Positions 61,402 through 64,000 of a stretch of DNA of 64,000 nucleotides are shown here, in pieces. A program made the position numbers and the translations under genes. A model generated the notes under the pieces. It had not been told where the DNA came from. It searched no databases and worked only from the letters and a program-made list of their open reading frames with translations. Numbering within the stretch: position 1 is the first letter of the stretch; each line of letters opens with the position of its first letter. Source of the DNA: Bradyrhizobium erythrophlei (lineage in GTDB: Bacteria; Pseudomonadota; Alphaproteobacteria; Rhizobiales; Xanthobacteraceae). Location: contig FSRD01000002.1 in assembly GCA_900129675.1 (NCBI GenBank), forward strand, positions 186,001 through 250,000, read 5' to 3'.

Positions 61402-61821
61402 TCAATCTTCGAATCCCGCCGAACCGCGCTTCGACTTGACGTCGCTGCGGCGTTTTTTGCCTTCGAGACGGCGCTGCTTCGATCCGAAGGTCGGCTTGGT
61501 GGCCCGCCGCGGTGTCGGCCTCACCATGGCCTCGCGCAGCAGCTCGAGCAGACGGTCGACGGCGTCGGCGCGGTTACGTTCCTGGGTACGGAAGCGCTGG
61601 GCGTGGATCACGATCACCCCGTCCTTGGTCATGCGCTGGCCGGCGAGCCGGTTGAGCCGTGCCGTAGCGTCCTCGGGGAGCGTGATCTTGCGCGTGTCGA
61701 AACGCAATTGGGCTGCGGTCGAGAGCTTGTTGACGTTCTGCCCGCCCGGCCCGGAAGCGCGGACGAAGCCGATCTCGATGTCGTTCTCGTCGATCGTAAG
61801 GTCGCGGGCAACCCGCAGCAT
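61402..61821 (-). CDS. arfB: Peptidyl-tRNA hydrolase ArfB (ribosome rescue)
   Basis: A 139-residue ArfB/YaeJ, which releases peptides from ribosomes stalled at the 3' end of an mRNA. The GGQ loop is RASGPGGQNVNKLST (GGQ at 26-28), and the basic tail (TKPTFGSKQRRLEGKKRR) is the part that enters the mRNA channel. ATG 61821 gives the standard length; the longer upstream frame to 62052 consists of repeat-like sequence with no similarity. Confidence 0.93.
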   Translation of the reverse strand: MLRVARDLTIDENDIEIGFVRASGPGGQNVNKLSTAAQLRFDTRKITLPEDATARLNRLAGQRMTKDGVIVIHAQRFRTQERNRADAVDRLLELLREAMVRPTPRRATKPTFGSKQRRLEGKKRRSDVKSKRGSAGFED

Positions 61822-62076
61822 GGCGTTCACCGGAAGCACAGTGGGAATCGTCCACTGCACCATAGCGGCTTTGCCTGCATCACTGAAGGATGAGGGATAC
61901 GTTCCCCGGATGCTGCGCAACGCCATCAGCGCGTTCACGCGCGTCTTCGACGCGCCTTGGCTTGTGGCGTGGTGCGCTGCTGATCCGGGGTCCATGACTG
62001 ACGACAAGTGTGGGTCCCGGCTCTCCGGTGCACCGCCGAAGAGGCGCTGCACCGCGTCCGGGGCACCAGTCCGGCG
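61822..62076. other. Intergenic region, possible decayed dispersed repeat
   Basis: This interval carries GCTGATCCGGGGTCCATG and GTGTGGGTCCCGGCTCTCC. I associate this pattern with a dispersed non-coding repeat of Bradyrhizobium genomes, but no second copy is in the window to prove it. No gene is supported. Confidence 0.4.
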
Positions 62077-63441
62077 TTAGTTCGCCTTGGGCATCGCCGC
62101 TGCCGGTTGCGCGGCCGCCTGCGGGGCGCGGCCGACGACCACGGTGAGCAGGCCGTGGCCCCAGAGCCGCTGCGCGGCCTTCCTGGCATCATCCAGCGTC
62201 ACCGCATCGACGATGGCGTTGCGCTTTTCGATGTAATCGATCGGCAGCTTGTCGAGCTGGTATTGCAGCAGCGCCTGCGCCAGCTTCGACGAGGTATCGA
62301 GCGCCAGCATCTGCGAGCCCTTCAAATAGGATTTTGCCTCATCCAGCTCTTTCTGGGTCGGGCCTTCCTCGGCGATCCGGCGGATTTCTTTCTCGATGGC
62401 GTCCACGGTCTCGCCGGCGCGGTCGGCACGGGTGCCGGTGTTGCCGATGAACAGCGCGGAGTGGTCCATCCAGAGCAGCGATTCATAGACCGAATAGGCC
62501 AGTCCGCGCTTCTCGCGGACTTCCTTGTACAGCCGCGACGACAGGCCGCCGCCGCCGAGGATGTGGTTGACGACATAGCCGGCCATGAAATCCGGGTCGT
62601 GGCGGTTGATGCCGGGACCGCCGAACGTCACCACGGTCTGCGGCACGTCGAGCGGAATGAAGGCGCGCTGCGGCGGCTTGGCTGCCACGACGTCGGCAAT
62701 CGCTGCAAGATTGGCCTTGGCCGGCAACGTGCCAAAGGTTTTGTCCAGCAGCTTGCCCAGGGTGTCGGCGTCGACATCGCCGACCACGGCGACCCGCAGC
62801 GTATCCCTGGCCAGCACGCGGCTGACATAATCCTTCATGTCGGCGACATCGATCTTCGGCACGCTGTCCAGCGTGCCGGTTGCCTGCCGGCCATAGGGAT
62901 GATCGCCGAAGGCGACTTCCAGGAATTTGCGGCTGGCGAGCGCGGTCGGGTTGGTTGAGTCGCGCCGCAGCCCCGAGGTTACCTGGGCGCGAATCCGTTC
63001 GACGTCGGTCGGCTCGAAATGCGCCGATGTCAGCGACATCCGCAACAGGTCGAAGGCTTCGTCCTTGTTGTCCTTCAGCATCCGCAAGCTGCCGCGGAAA
63101 TAGTCGCGCGTCGACGAGAAGCTCAATTCGATCGCGCGGCGGTCGAGGCGTTCGTGGAAGGTCTTGGAATCGAGATCCCCGGATCCTTCATCGAGCAGAT
63201 CGGCGACCATATTGCCGACACCGGGCTTGCCGGCCGGATCCTGGGTAGCGCCGCCGCCGAAGGCATATTCCATCGCGATCAAGGGCACGGTCGCGTCCTG
63301 CACGAACCAGGCCTCGATGCCGCCGGGGGAAACCAGGCGCTGGATCTTGGCCGCGGCCTGCGAGGGCGCGGTTGAAAGCGCTGTGAATGCGAGGCAGGCG
63401 CCGCCGATCAGGGCGGCGCGCCGTGTGAGGAAATAATTCAC
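62077..63441 (-). CDS. M16-family peptidase-like protein, non-catalytic subunit
   Basis: A 454-residue periplasmic protein with an N-terminal signal that resembles Tat or Sec (YFLTRRAALIGGACLAFTAL). The two M16 repeats are visible: VPLIAMEYAFGGGATQDPAG in the first and VTFGGPGINRHDPDFMAGYV, GGGLSSRLYKEVREKRGLAY in the second. The zinc motif HxxEH expected near residue ~80 is absent (VGNMVADLLDEGSG), so it is the partner subunit. GTG 63441 overlaps the stop of the upstream gene (GTGA). Confidence 0.88.
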   Translation of the reverse strand: MNYFLTRRAALIGGACLAFTALSTAPSQAAAKIQRLVSPGGIEAWFVQDATVPLIAMEYAFGGGATQDPAGKPGVGNMVADLLDEGSGDLDSKTFHERLDRRAIELSFSSTRDYFRGSLRMLKDNKDEAFDLLRMSLTSAHFEPTDVERIRAQVTSGLRRDSTNPTALASRKFLEVAFGDHPYGRQATGTLDSVPKIDVADMKDYVSRVLARDTLRVAVVGDVDADTLGKLLDKTFGTLPAKANLAAIADVVAAKPPQRAFIPLDVPQTVVTFGGPGINRHDPDFMAGYVVNHILGGGGLSSRLYKEVREKRGLAYSVYESLLWMDHSALFIGNTGTRADRAGETVDAIEKEIRRIAEEGPTQKELDEAKSYLKGSQMLALDTSSKLAQALLQYQLDKLPIDYIEKRNAIVDAVTLDDARKAAQRLWGHGLLTVVVGRAPQAAAQPAAAMPKAN

Positions 63442-64000
63442 GAGCGCTTCTCCTCCCGTTTCGGCGTCGGATCCTTGATCAGATAGCCGGTCACCGAACG
63501 ATTTTTCTCGAGCCATTTTTTGGCGGCGTCGCGCACCTGTTCGGCGGTGACGGCGCGAATCCGATCCGGCCAGCTTCTGATGTCGTCGATGCTCAACCCG
63601 GTGGTGAGCGCGCCGCCATACCAGCGCGCCAGCGTCGCCTGATTGTCCTGGGCGTAGATTGCTTCGGCGATCAGCTGGGTCTTGACCCGCTCCAGGTCCT
63701 CGGCGCGGGCGGTGTTCTGCCCCACGTCCGATATCACCTTGTCGATCACCTGCTCGATTTGCGAAAACTCGACGCCGGGCTTCGGCGAAACCGAGATCGA
63801 GAACTGCGTCGGGTCGAGCGAGGTGCCCTGGTAGCCGGCGCCGGCCGAGATCGCGAGCGGATGGTCGATCACCAGCGCGCGGTAAAGGTAGGAATTGGCG
63901 CCGCCGCCCATCAATTGCGCGAGCACGTCGAGCGCCGGGCCTTCGCCGGCGGCAGCCGTGGCGGAAGAGGGAACGAGGTAATAGCGCCGCAAGCCGGTCT
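63438..64000 (-). CDS. M16-family peptidase, partial (C-terminal part)
   Basis: The window holds only the last 187 codons; the gene enters from the right edge. It reads ALDVLAQLMGGGANSYLYRA, VEFSQIEQVIDKVISDVGQN and ends with a Lys-rich tail. This matches the C-terminal domain of an M16 metallopeptidase; the N-terminal catalytic HxxEH would be outside the window. With the next gene it forms the usual alphaproteobacterial pair of a catalytic and a non-catalytic M16 protein. Confidence 0.85.
   Translation of the reverse strand, partial: TGLRRYYLVPSSATAAAGEGPALDVLAQLMGGGANSYLYRALVIDHPLAISAGAGYQGTSLDPTQFSISVSPKPGVEFSQIEQVIDKVISDVGQNTARAEDLERVKTQLIAEAIYAQDNQATLARWYGGALTTGLSIDDIRSWPDRIRAVTAEQVRDAAKKWLEKNRSVTGYLIKDPTPKREEKRS

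Noticed and set aside
61822..62052. 77-residue N-terminal extension of ArfB
   Set aside because: It has no similarity to ArfB and the ATG at 61821 gives the family's normal length.

Overview
The window is GC-rich alphaproteobacterial chromosome, most likely Bradyrhizobium or a close Nitrobacteraceae relative such as Rhodopseudomonas. The evidence is the gene content: a glcDEF glycolate oxidase locus, groESL under a CIRCE element, hisZ-hisG, cbtB-cbtA, a CheZ-type phosphatase, several DUF families I associate with this family (DUF2076, DUF4170, DUF6101), and an alpha/beta hydrolase that closely resembles the fluoroacetate dehalogenase known from Rhodopseudomonas palustris. Many intergenic palindromic repeats, also typical of these genomes, sit between genes. 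No database search was run; all assignments come from reading the translations.

Layout. 1-4.6 kb: the 3' end of glcD, an acyltransferase gene, glcE and glcF, then a lysine/alanine-rich histone H1-like protein. 4.6-10.9 kb: a TorF-like outer-membrane protein, a remnant of an HPP-family gene, an SbmA/BacA-like ABC exporter, a lactate/glycolate permease and a META-like secreted protein. 10.9-16.2 kb: a non-coding repeat-like stretch, tenA, an unknown secreted protein, a periplasmic amidase, and a tight minus-strand cluster of two small genes with cbtB and a frameshifted cbtA. 16.2-21.6 kb: a CrtI-like oxidoreductase, an unknown secreted protein, and groES-groEL. 21.6-25.2 kb: a lipoprotein, CheZ, an L,D-transpeptidase and a DUF2076 protein. 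25.2-30.3 kb: a ChbG/HpnK-like deacetylase with a polyprenyl glycosyltransferase, hisG-hisZ and rsmE. 30.3-34.6 kb: a tandemly duplicated secreted protein (first copy frameshifted), ubiA, a membrane protein and a DUF6101 gene.

34.8-40.4 kb is one tightly packed plus-strand operon (pmbA/tldE, a cysQ-like phosphatase, DUF4170, a DUF374 acyltransferase, waaA, lpxK) that joins lipid A/Kdo assembly to its neighbours. 40.4-49.9 kb holds a DUF2093 protein, a hydrolase lacking its nucleophile, xseA, a hydrolase/membrane protein/winged-helix operon, purD, an acyl-CoA dehydrogenase divergent from the dehalogenase-like hydrolase, and tadA. 50-54.7 kb carries an rRNA pseudouridine synthase with a very long charged N-terminal region, rsmD and mutL. 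54.9-58.3 kb has a ribbon-helix-helix protein and a minus-strand operon for a Tat-exported GMC dehydrogenase (cytochrome c, glyoxalase, Tat small subunit, GMC subunit). 58.5-64 kb has a truncated sigma-factor fragment, a small secreted protein, an IS1634-like transposase, arfB and a pair of M16 peptidase genes running off the end.

Most of the window is core chromosome. The accessory signals are the IS, the decayed gene fragments and the repeats. I found no tRNA, rRNA, CRISPR array, prophage or conjugative module. The items most worth a second look are the dehalogenase homologue with all the catalytic positions I know, the cbtB mini-operon with two overlooked small genes, the Ala-nucleophile hydrolase, the pseudouridine synthase tail, and the Tat-carried dehydrogenase operon with an embedded glyoxalase.
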